In this document: one piece after another, positions 50,204-59,053 of the stretch
How the letters are laid out: each line of letters opens with the position of its first letter
Numbering within the stretch: position 1 is the first letter of the stretch
Source: a virus
DNA length: 61,515 bases
Strand: one strand, 5' to 3'
Virus record (IMG/VR): IMGVR_UViG_3300034073_004042
Span: 1-61,515 of that record
The notes under the pieces: model-generated
What the model was told of the DNA's origin: nothing
Seen by the model: the letters and a program-made list of their open reading frames with translations, nothing else
Databases searched by the model: none
Position numbers and translations under genes: made by a program

Positions 50204-51771
50204 GACATTTCTCTCCAACCGTAACCTGCTGGATTAGTTATACTATGGCGATTTAAAAAATTACGAAATTGTTCTCTAGCACCTTCTCTATCACCAGATC
50301 TATATAAGAATGTTCCTAAAACTTGATTCCCATCTATCTTATAAACTTCATACCTTGAATTACCATCAGGAAAATTTCTAGAAGTGGGAGTATTAGTTGG
50401 CTCTCCAGTATTTTTAGGCACGGATGTAGATTTATCAAAATTTTTAACCCCATAGTAATCAGATATAAATTCATCCTTTGTTATTTGTCCAGCAATATAT
50501 TTTGCAAGCAATTGCCCCAATGAACTTGTATTTTTATCTTGAATAATAGGGGATAATACTTTGTAAAGTTTTTTGAGATATTCTTCTCTGTATTTTTCTG
50601 GATCTACAGCAGCATCTAATACTACAATAAATCTTAACATTGTTTCTTCAACCTTACTCCAATAGGTATAATCTAACCAGTTACCACCCGGGCTACGGAA
50701 TTCAACATAATTCTCTCTTGGATTAACACTAAAGTATCTAGTTGGAGGTACTGCTCCCTGAAGCATATTTGCACCTAACTGTGATAATTTACTCTTCATT
50801 TTATCTAATAAATTTAAAACAATGCCTGGATTAGACTGTGCTTTATCTTTAATTAATCGCAAAGAACTTGCTGTATATTCTGTATTACCTAATCTTCCAA
50901 AATCATTAAGAACCTTTTCATCTCCAAGCAATAACACTAGCTTTATATAGTCAACGGTTGATATATGATAATTGGGGACACTTACATTTATATGTAACCC
51001 AGTAGATTCATTTGTATAGTGATCATTTTTCAATGCCCAATCTCTAACTTTCTCCATTTTAGTAATCATCACATCAACCGGCAATCCACCATCTGGAGTT
51101 ATAAACTCTAACCCTTTTGGTTTTATACTAGAATCATTCTCGATTCTCCAATAACCAAATTTATTTCCCCCTGATATGTCCCAGCTAACGTTATCATAAA
51201 ATACACTAACCCCAACATCTCTACTAAAAGAATCTGCAATATTATCACTACTACTTGGATCGTATTCTGTCATATATGGCCAAGATAAATCCCCACCATA
51301 CGCCTCATATACATCCTTGGCGTAAGAATAATTTTCATTAAAAAATTGCCTTTCATAATATGATTGATTTTCATCAAGTTCATTTTCTGCCCATTCACCA
51401 TATGTATCAAACATACCTTTTACTGGAAGCATTTCCCATTCTCTTTCCAGTTCATTTTCTACCCAATCTTCAAACTCACTAGTTAACCAGTTTTCCAATT
51501 TATTAATAGCATATGTTGAATTACTTGAATTAAAAAAATCTTTAACATCCTCAATAGATTTTACTCTAATATCTTCATCAAAATCTGGTTCTGGTACAAA
51601 ATCTTCTTCGTCATCTCCCATATCAGGAACTACCATTTCAAATTCCATACCAACCCTAGCACCCTCTATACTAGAAGCCAATTTTGATAGATTGTTAGGT
51701 TTCATATTAATTTCAAATAATGATAAATCATTTTCATTAATATTGGTTTTAGTAAATTCACGTGCTCTCAT
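50200..51771 (-). CDS. Amidoligase-like enzyme with capsid leader
   Basis: The 523-residue product starts MRAREFTKTNINENDLS. The amidoligase (COOH-NH2 ligase) pattern is ARVGMEFEMVVPD with two acidic residues, then ENDSSIKPKGLEFITPDGG, ESTGLHINVSVPN and ENYVEFRSPGGNW, all typical of the Amidoligase_2 group. These enzymes join amines to carboxylates, often in peptide tagging. A packaged amidoligase might modify host proteins. It overlaps both neighbours by four bases. Confidence 0.75.
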   Translation of the reverse strand: MRAREFTKTNINENDLSLFEINMKPNNLSKLASSIEGARVGMEFEMVVPDMGDDEEDFVPEPDFDEDIRVKSIEDVKDFFNSSNSTYAINKLENWLTSEFEDWVENELEREWEMLPVKGMFDTYGEWAENELDENQSYYERQFFNENYSYAKDVYEAYGGDLSWPYMTEYDPSSSDNIADSFSRDVGVSVFYDNVSWDISGGNKFGYWRIENDSSIKPKGLEFITPDGGLPVDVMITKMEKVRDWALKNDHYTNESTGLHINVSVPNYHISTVDYIKLVLLLGDEKVLNDFGRLGNTEYTASSLRLIKDKAQSNPGIVLNLLDKMKSKLSQLGANMLQGAVPPTRYFSVNPRENYVEFRSPGGNWLDYTYWSKVEETMLRFIVVLDAAVDPEKYREEYLKKLYKVLSPIIQDKNTSSLGQLLAKYIAGQITKDEFISDYYGVKNFDKSTSVPKNTGEPTNTPTSRNFPDGNSRYEVYKIDGNQVLGTFLYRSGDREGAREQFRNFLNRHSITNPAGYGWREMS

Positions 51772-54700
51772 GATTGTCTACTTTTTTTCTCTTTATAAAC
51801 TTCATTATAATAATTTTCTAAATCACCATCACCTTTATCATAGTAGCTATCTAAAGATCTTCTAACTTTCCAAAATAAAGTATATAATTTTCCAATTAAT
51901 TTAATAGGTTTATCTATTCCTTCAATATCAGGATTTTCCATCATTAATTCACGATTTACCATAAATGTAGCTAATTGTGGAATCATTTCTTTTAATTGTT
52001 TATACATTGTTGCATCATGTCTAGTATCTTGTAAACTAGCACCACCAAACTTAATATCTGATCCTCGTTCTGTCTTAATTTGTTCTATTATATTATTTAA
52101 GTTAGATACCATTTCTTTATAATTATCATTTAATTGCCAGTTGAAAAATACAGCTGATTTAATAGAATTGAAATAATGATAATCTTCACTGTGTTTTAAA
52201 AGATTTCTAAGTTTCCAGAAAAACCTTATATCTTCACTGGTAGAGTCATCAGAATTCAATGCATTTATATACTTTTGTACTTTTTCTATAGAATCTTTAG
52301 AAAATTTTAATTGGTTAATTATTTTATCAGCCACTAACCCAGCTAATCTATTGTATTCATTATTTTCTGTTTTATCAGACCTAAATGTATTTTTAGTATT
52401 ATATATTGGTTTTGATCCCCAATAATTGTAATATGCATCTAATGGTATCGGTGATTCTAATACCTCCTTTAAAGTTAATTCATACAAATAGTCTTCAATC
52501 CTTAAATATGTAGAATTGTTTATATAATTTAATAAATTTTGTTCTATAATACCAAGTAAATTTTTAACATATTCAATTTTTTTATCATTATCTAACCCAG
52601 ATATTATTACTCCTAATAAAAATTTGGTATTAGAGAAATTATTCAAAGGTGAAACTAAATCAGAAGCAGATTTGTCATTTAACTCAAGAAAATATTTGTT
52701 ATTTGTACTGACCAAATGTCCAACAAATCTTTCGTCTAAGTCCCCCACTTTAATAAATGCGTATAAGTCATTAAACGATATGATTTTTCTTTTGATAGCA
52801 TCATTGAAAATATTAAACAATTCTTTAAAATTTTCTTCGGTTATTGAAATACCTCCTAAATTTTGAATTATAGCCTGAAAAATTTTTGGATTATCAGGAA
52901 ATTTTTTAATCAGTGTTATTAGTAAATCATTTATTGATGATTCTGTGTAACTGACGGTGGTGCTTAGTAACAGATCGCTTACTTTATCTCTAGATGTATT
53001 AGGAAATTTTTTCAATACAGCAACTATTAAATTAATTAAATTTTCTTCATCTAAATACCGTATATCATAATTATTATTAAGCGGATTTATACCATTATCT
53101 ATAAAATAATACATAGTTTTCAAAAATTTTTCTTTATCTAAATCAAATAAAATGCTATAAAAATTTAGTAAACGATAGTTGTCTTCAGAAGAAGATATTT
53201 CATCTTTTAATTTTACTATATTTTTTATGACTTTATCAAAAATCAAATATTTGTCATCAATATCGTCATAAAAAATGGAGAAACTTAAGGGATCTTTGTC
53301 TATTAGTTGTTCTATATATTTTTCTTGTTCACTCGGTGGTAATGTATTAAAAAAATTAACCATAAAACCCGGTTCAGTAATTAGATCTTTTAAGCTACTT
53401 ATATTATTTTTAAGTAATAACTTCATAAGATATTGAACTTTTTCTAATTCAAACATGTAATTTAAATTACTGCGGTTTATATTTTGGAGGAAGTTTTCAG
53501 AATCATTCAAAATAGCCACTTCTAATAATTTAGAAAATTCATCATCATTAAATTGATGATGTCGTATATTTTTTAATAATCGTGGGTTTATTTTTATATT
53601 TTTTAAAACTGTTTGATAATCTAATTTTGATACATGAAGAAGATATTCGGGATTTAATCTTAAAAAAGCATCTTGAACATCAATATCATCCATTATTAAA
53701 AAAGCGTTTGTGTCTCTTTTTAAATTACTTAATATATCCCAAGGATCTTCAATAACTTTTTTCTCCAAATCACTTAGATTTACTGTTAACCGCCCACTGC
53801 CTCTATCAGGATATGAACGATCATGTCTATTATATATTCCCTTCTTATTTGTTAAAGTATTTGCATTATCAATCCACTTTTGTACTTCCGCTTTGAATAG
53901 TTTTATTACTTCTGTATCTTCTGGATATGCGGCAGAGGAATACACACGACCTTCTATACCAAGTGCCACATCATCTGGATTGTTTTGATTAACATATGGT
54001 TTTATTAATATTCTTGCTTCTGGATCTTTATCTTTAAAATTCTCATAACCACGATGTGTTAGATATGATATGATAGATCCTATAGTGATTTCAATTGGAA
54101 CATAAAAACAGTTAATTCCCCCTCTTTCAATCCATTCAGTACCATTCCATTCCCAAGTCTCATTACCAGCGTAATGTATGGTTCCTATGGTTGGATTTGA
54201 TGGCCAAAATGCATTTATCTTTGGTTTATCTGCATTAGGTAATCTCATACAACTTGACCATTTTTGATTGGTACTCATTGCTCCTATATCAACGGGATGT
54301 CTACTTATAACAACTGAGAATTCAATTTTTTTAGATGGTTCTACTATTTTTCTAGCAGGATCATTTACAAATAACTTAAGAATTTCTTTATTATTTTCAC
54401 CTTGGAGAAGTGATCCAATTTTTTTTGGTCTAGTATCTATGGGGATACTAGCTTTAAATTTAGCAAGATCATCTGCGACTTTAGTATCAAACGTATTAAT
54501 CAATGCTGATGGTTTACCTTTAGTAAACAATCTTTCTGCTCTTATATTACGCCCCCGTTCATTCTCAACAGCCAACCCATTTATATAACTTGCTATATCA
54601 TATCCAATGTTGGCTAAAGTATCCTGAACAGATCTTATATTATTACTTTTACGCCTAACATGAGCTTCTTGTTCTTCTGGTGACATACTTTTAAATCTAT

Positions 54701-54869
54701 CGTAGTCACTCTTATCTGGATAATGATCAAATGGAAAAGATACCCGCCACTTACCATCAAATATCTCATTATATCTATCTTTGATAAATTTAAAATCACT
54801 CTTATTTCTCAATACTCTGTATTGAGATCTAGTCATTGCTTCGGGTATTATAAATTCACGTGCTCTCAT
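51768..54869 (-). CDS. Large internal protein with capsid leader (1033 aa)
   Basis: The product starts MRAREFIIPEAMTRSQYRV. Residues about 155-365 have a domain known from phage proteins: VVISRHPVDIGAMSTNQKWSS then CMRLP, YVPIEITIGSIISYL and ARILIKPYVNQ. A tail-fibre-like insert (FWPSNPTIGTIHYAGNETW) interrupts it. The C-terminal two thirds are a long helical repeat-like region (NPEYLLHVSK, NPRLLKNIRHHQ) resembling ankyrin-free alpha solenoids. The function is unknown; the solenoid could mediate binding to host partners. Confidence 0.65.
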   Translation of the reverse strand: MRAREFIIPEAMTRSQYRVLRNKSDFKFIKDRYNEIFDGKWRVSFPFDHYPDKSDYDRFKSMSPEEQEAHVRRKSNNIRSVQDTLANIGYDIASYINGLAVENERGRNIRAERLFTKGKPSALINTFDTKVADDLAKFKASIPIDTRPKKIGSLLQGENNKEILKLFVNDPARKIVEPSKKIEFSVVISRHPVDIGAMSTNQKWSSCMRLPNADKPKINAFWPSNPTIGTIHYAGNETWEWNGTEWIERGGINCFYVPIEITIGSIISYLTHRGYENFKDKDPEARILIKPYVNQNNPDDVALGIEGRVYSSAAYPEDTEVIKLFKAEVQKWIDNANTLTNKKGIYNRHDRSYPDRGSGRLTVNLSDLEKKVIEDPWDILSNLKRDTNAFLIMDDIDVQDAFLRLNPEYLLHVSKLDYQTVLKNIKINPRLLKNIRHHQFNDDEFSKLLEVAILNDSENFLQNINRSNLNYMFELEKVQYLMKLLLKNNISSLKDLITEPGFMVNFFNTLPPSEQEKYIEQLIDKDPLSFSIFYDDIDDKYLIFDKVIKNIVKLKDEISSSEDNYRLLNFYSILFDLDKEKFLKTMYYFIDNGINPLNNNYDIRYLDEENLINLIVAVLKKFPNTSRDKVSDLLLSTTVSYTESSINDLLITLIKKFPDNPKIFQAIIQNLGGISITEENFKELFNIFNDAIKRKIISFNDLYAFIKVGDLDERFVGHLVSTNNKYFLELNDKSASDLVSPLNNFSNTKFLLGVIISGLDNDKKIEYVKNLLGIIEQNLLNYINNSTYLRIEDYLYELTLKEVLESPIPLDAYYNYWGSKPIYNTKNTFRSDKTENNEYNRLAGLVADKIINQLKFSKDSIEKVQKYINALNSDDSTSEDIRFFWKLRNLLKHSEDYHYFNSIKSAVFFNWQLNDNYKEMVSNLNNIIEQIKTERGSDIKFGGASLQDTRHDATMYKQLKEMIPQLATFMVNRELMMENPDIEGIDKPIKLIGKLYTLFWKVRRSLDSYYDKGDGDLENYYNEVYKEKKSRQS

Positions 54870-55561
54870 AAGTATAACTCCGATACTATACTGTTACTAT
54901 TACGATTATATTTTCCATTATTACCAACAGCACTTTTTAATTGATTCTTCTGCCAAGCAACAAAAAATTTTACATTACTAGGTAATTTAACTATTACACC
55001 ATCATACTTGGTTAACTTGGTTATCAATGCCAAAAATACACTAGGAGATACTCCACTCCAAAAATCACCCATGATAGTCATGATTTGCTGTATAAAATTG
55101 TCATATACAGTATAAGCATTTACAGCACGATTCAACACCTTGTACACACCTTCACTACTAGTATCACCAAAGTTCAATATACTATCTTCAAAGTTTGGAG
55201 ATTTGGTAATCAACTCTCGTATAATTCTTGTCGATACTGGTTTTGTAATACCATGAATAACAGGTTTTTGAATCGATACATACAATGGGATTACATTTGG
55301 TGATTCACCATATGCATATTGACTTGCACCACTAGGATCAGTGGTAACATAAAAACCAGGACCATATAGATCATTACCCTTATCTTCACCTCTATAATCT
55401 AAACTAAATTCGTCAAAAGACGCACCAGTACCATGATATACTACCAATGGTCTATTTTTACTGTCTACTGCTACACTGTTACCAAACCATGAAATAAAGT
55501 TTTCATAATTCCGTATAGGTTTGTCTAAGCTGTTTGTGTGTAAAAATTCAGATGCTCTCAT
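54866..55561 (-). CDS. ART-PolyVal-like ADP-ribosyltransferase with leader
   Basis: The 231-residue product begins MRASEFLHTNSLDK and then has the phage polyvalent-protein ADP-ribosyltransferase layout: FISWFGNSVAVDSKN, RPLVVYHGTG, LYGPGFYVTTDPSGASQYA, and YDGVIVKLP followed by WQKNQLKSAVGNNGKY. His and Tyr of the active site are visible. The domain is like the one fused in 59054-60310. It probably modifies a host protein or RNA with ADP-ribose. The leader's cut site is not obvious here. Confidence 0.75.
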   Translation of the reverse strand: MRASEFLHTNSLDKPIRNYENFISWFGNSVAVDSKNRPLVVYHGTGASFDEFSLDYRGEDKGNDLYGPGFYVTTDPSGASQYAYGESPNVIPLYVSIQKPVIHGITKPVSTRIIRELITKSPNFEDSILNFGDTSSEGVYKVLNRAVNAYTVYDNFIQQIMTIMGDFWSGVSPSVFLALITKLTKYDGVIVKLPSNVKFFVAWQKNQLKSAVGNNGKYNRNSNSIVSELYL

Positions 55562-55570
55562 AATATTTCT

Positions 55571-56311
55571 CTATACGATTGGATCATATACAACTAGTCT
55601 AGGACCACCCACCCCCAAACGTATTAAACAATTACCAGGGTGAAAATCTAAATTCCATTGTCGGGTATTGGTTAAACTTTTTATTAAATCAATAACTTTC
55701 ATAAACTGGGGGTCAACATCGTTGAACATATTTTCAATTATCATATAATCTCGAATCATATATACTAACATATTCCAATTTTGTATTTTTGTAGCCCTAT
55801 ATCCAGTATCTCTTATATTTACTTTATCATACTGCAACATTTTCTTTTCTAGACTGGGAGATATTATTTTAGCCATTGAAAGAATACTATCATAATCTAA
55901 ACTTCTACGACCACCACTACCGGCAGATATTGAGAATATATCCATTGAATTTACTAGACGTTCTACTTTATAAGTGGGTGAAAAATATTCTTGCTTTGAA
56001 CCTGGTTTTTCATATGCTGTTATATCAACATCATACACTCTAGGTACATATGGATTACCATCCTTTAATAATGGTTGTATGGCTTTGAACCATGTATATT
56101 TGGCATCTCGTTCCAATTGTTTCTTTGTAAGAGGAGATAAAATTCTCTTGACCTTTACTTCACCCTGACTTTGCTCATCTCCGCCATCCACGGCAAATGA
56201 AGTTACACCTGCACCAACCCTATTTCTTGCATCAGGAACCTCATTGCCATCAGTCCATTTTTCAGGACCGGACGTTTTGAATTTTGTATCAATTATTTCT
56301 GTGATGAGCAT
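55571..56311 (-). CDS. Kinase-like protein with leader-type start
   Basis: The 246-residue product starts MLITEIIDTKFKTSG. Kinase-like elements are GNPYVPRVYDVDI, YKVERLVNSMD, LDFHPGNCLI (D-x-H-x-x-N catalytic loop) and LVVYDPIV (metal-binding Asp). The small N-lobe suggests an aminoglycoside- or fructosamine-kinase-like phosphotransferase. It lies next to the ART gene, a pairing that recurs as a fusion in 59054-60310. Confidence 0.65.
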   Translation of the reverse strand: MLITEIIDTKFKTSGPEKWTDGNEVPDARNRVGAGVTSFAVDGGDEQSQGEVKVKRILSPLTKKQLERDAKYTWFKAIQPLLKDGNPYVPRVYDVDITAYEKPGSKQEYFSPTYKVERLVNSMDIFSISAGSGGRRSLDYDSILSMAKIISPSLEKKMLQYDKVNIRDTGYRATKIQNWNMLVYMIRDYMIIENMFNDVDPQFMKVIDLIKSLTNTRQWNLDFHPGNCLIRLGVGGPRLVVYDPIV

Positions 56312-56313
56312 TA

Positions 56314-58125
56314 TTACTTGTTTCCAAATACTATATTTTTAACATCCTCAATACGTATATTTACCAATCTAGTGGTACCAACAGCTCTTTCCCTCCAATA
56401 ACCAGCCTGCCACAAATATTGCATCAAATAATAAAAAAACTTCGGCAGAACTAAATCAGTTCTAACTATTTTTATACCTATATCCTCTGGATTCCAATCA
56501 CGAGAAGGTTGTCCTACATCACCGATAGACCCTCTACGAACTAACCAAAAATCAGCATCCTCCATATTAATACTTACTTTAGCCAGTTGACTTAATTTAT
56601 ATCCCTCGTTTTCGGATATAATTTTATTCTTGTTAATAGATTGTCTATTACCATAATACCAACGTTGTTCGCTCTCTGATAAATTATTCTTTTTCATACG
56701 CTTTACATACTCCACTGCCGTAGCATAATCATCCCGCAAATCGTCAAAGTCACCACTCAATGCTTTCTCCAACGTATCGGGATTATCTAAAATATACCTA
56801 GCCTTACTATGCCACGGTAAATGTATGGCTATCATTTGTTCGGGTGGTACATCCTCTAAAACAAAAGGATCATCCCATTTATCCCGATCAACATAAAATT
56901 CTAAGGTTGGAACTCTACCAGGTTCTCCATAAAATCCACGTTCACTTGCATATATAGCACGTGGACCCTCTATCCCCCTAGCATGTGCAATACTCAACCC
57001 TGTTTTAGCAATCTTTTCTAAATTATCCGGTTTACTCTGATGATACAATCTAACAGTACCCACTGGTATATCTACAGTTCCCGGCTTCGGTGGTAATGTT
57101 CCACTAGCACCAGAAACCTCCGTTGATTCTAGTACAGATTCTTTTGCCATTTTATCTCCAGTACTATACTGTTTCATTAATTGCATACTTGCATTATCGG
57201 CCAACAATAAACGTAAACCAGGATGCAACCGTCTTGGCCAATTACCAAAATCAACCCATTTATAACCCTGTGTTTCCCAATTTAATTTTGGATCAAATTC
57301 AGTTTCTACCAAAGCTAAAAAATTGTAATAGGTAAATCCACTGGTATGTTTAAACACATACAGGGGCACTAACTCAATCGTACCATAATAACCAGCCTCT
57401 TCTTGCACCTCCCTTCGAACAGCTGCTTCAGGACTTTCACCCTGATCTATAGCACCACCCCATGTTCCCCATGTATTTGGCTTTTCTACCTCATCACTTC
57501 TATGGGCTATACATATTCTCCCAGTATCCCGTGCCTGAAATAAACACCCGGCAGCACTACGACCCCAGAATCCAGTTTTCTTTAATGCTACAGCATGATC
57601 CATTTCATTCTCTAACACCCGGGGATCTCGATCCCCTATAATATACCAAGTATCAACCTTCTCCCCACCCTCCTGCTCAAAATATACAGCACTGTATCCT
57701 TTACTGCGTAAGTAATCATTATCTTGCACCGTAGGATATGGAAAGTCAGATTCATTGTTTACCAATACCTCATATAGATAAGTATCCTCCACAGGAAGAT
57801 TTGGATACTTATTATTCATCCACCTGCTAAAATCCTGCATCATACTTTGCTTAGCTTCTGCCGATACCTTACTTAATGTAGTAATATTAAGTGTACGTTC
57901 AGGTAAGTCAGTAAGTTTTCTAATAACACGATTGCCCTTATTGGCATATTGTCGGGTTACATAATCTTTAATTGATGACCAAAATGTACCTGGATATCTT
58001 TGTATAGGTCCGGCTGCACGATACAGAACCGCTGGTCTGGGAACTACAGATAGGGAAGGATCATCAATAGAACTTATATTTTTAATAGAACTGTCACTCT
58101 CTATAATAATTTCATATAACCTCAT
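56314..58125 (-). CDS. ART-like / Nudix / ART-like fusion with capsid leader
   Basis: I choose ATG 58125 (MRLYEIIIESDSS), giving 603 residues. The N-terminal domain (about 30-180: RPAVLYRAAG, YSAVYFEQEGG) looks like an ADP-ribosyltransferase fold. Next comes a Nudix hydrolase with a perfect box, GGAIDQGESPEAAVRREVQE then EAGY. Then an ART-like C-terminal part (VRLYHQSKPDNLEKIAKTGL, AIYASERGF). An L-E-S/V-S-E-rich linker (SVLESTEVSG) may be cut. Nudix enzymes act on ADP-ribose or capped RNA. ART calls are moderate, the Nudix call is strong. Confidence 0.75.
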   Translation of the reverse strand: MRLYEIIIESDSSIKNISSIDDPSLSVVPRPAVLYRAAGPIQRYPGTFWSSIKDYVTRQYANKGNRVIRKLTDLPERTLNITTLSKVSAEAKQSMMQDFSRWMNNKYPNLPVEDTYLYEVLVNNESDFPYPTVQDNDYLRSKGYSAVYFEQEGGEKVDTWYIIGDRDPRVLENEMDHAVALKKTGFWGRSAAGCLFQARDTGRICIAHRSDEVEKPNTWGTWGGAIDQGESPEAAVRREVQEEAGYYGTIELVPLYVFKHTSGFTYYNFLALVETEFDPKLNWETQGYKWVDFGNWPRRLHPGLRLLLADNASMQLMKQYSTGDKMAKESVLESTEVSGASGTLPPKPGTVDIPVGTVRLYHQSKPDNLEKIAKTGLSIAHARGIEGPRAIYASERGFYGEPGRVPTLEFYVDRDKWDDPFVLEDVPPEQMIAIHLPWHSKARYILDNPDTLEKALSGDFDDLRDDYATAVEYVKRMKKNNLSESEQRWYYGNRQSINKNKIISENEGYKLSQLAKVSINMEDADFWLVRRGSIGDVGQPSRDWNPEDIGIKIVRTDLVLPKFFYYLMQYLWQAGYWRERAVGTTRLVNIRIEDVKNIVFGNK

Positions 58126-59042
58126 ACCAACTCCCAATAAACACTGGCATTCATGGTAGGATCATCCTGTGGATAACGATTCATCAGATAAGAATATGCC
58201 CCCTGTATATATGAGTGAGTTAAAAATTTCTTTGGAATAACAATACTGCAATATCCAGGCTCACCACCTCTGCTAGTTTTTGCAACAATATAATCAATTA
58301 CCTGTTGAAATTCTCTTGCATTAAAATTTCTACCCATATGCTTAAACTGTTTGTACACTTCGGCCTGCTCAAAATTCTCTACATTACGACCCCAATACAG
58401 ATATATCCCATCAAGAGTTACATGGAAATACAAATAATAACCACCCTCAAAAGAAGTATCTATACTGGTGTCCACTTTATATTTGTCAAACATGGGATCA
58501 GAAAATATACCACCAACCTCATCCGATTTACTCACTGCTTTTTTAGGTTTTACTTTACGTATTAATTTATCATTCGACTTAGATGCTAATTTGTTAGTCT
58601 CACGATCTAACTCATCCTGTCGTTTCATAGAACTACTGGCTTTCCGTTGACGACGACGTTGAGCCACACTTATCTCACTTAACCTGTCCCTGTTCTTAAA
58701 CAATCTACCCTCTATATACCAATAGACTTCCCGATTGTATCGTTTGACATCTATAACTCTAACATCATAGCCCATCTTGTCAAGCCAATCCTGCGCATCC
58801 ATTATTAATTGTTCAGCGAATAGATTGGAGTCCGTGCTAGTGTCCCAACCTTTGCCCACTATATCCATCATCTCACTATCACTATACCAACGACCACCCC
58901 CAGAATCCGGGGCAAATTCTTTTATGCCCCGCTTTTTTCTACCTGCACAATGAGCACGTTGACTAAACCCCCGGGGTTTGGAACAATCAATGCTTCGTTT
59001 ATACTTCTCACTCCATGCTTCAACAATTTCATTGAATCTCAT
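58122..59042 (-). CDS. Capsid-leader protein with Cys-rich basic N-terminus
   Basis: ATG 59042 is preceded by an SD AAAGGA and gives a 306-residue product starting MRFNEIVEAWSEKYKRS. It then has DCSKPRGFSQRAHCAGRKK, matching the Cys motif of 40559-40828, and a conserved beta-domain with YYLYFHVTLDGIYLYWG. It is basic and may bind DNA. The function is unknown. It overlaps the next gene by four bases. Confidence 0.7.
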   Translation of the reverse strand: MRFNEIVEAWSEKYKRSIDCSKPRGFSQRAHCAGRKKRGIKEFAPDSGGGRWYSDSEMMDIVGKGWDTSTDSNLFAEQLIMDAQDWLDKMGYDVRVIDVKRYNREVYWYIEGRLFKNRDRLSEISVAQRRRQRKASSSMKRQDELDRETNKLASKSNDKLIRKVKPKKAVSKSDEVGGIFSDPMFDKYKVDTSIDTSFEGGYYLYFHVTLDGIYLYWGRNVENFEQAEVYKQFKHMGRNFNAREFQQVIDYIVAKTSRGGEPGYCSIVIPKKFLTHSYIQGAYSYLMNRYPQDDPTMNASVYWELV

Positions 59043-59053
59043 ATATAATTCCT

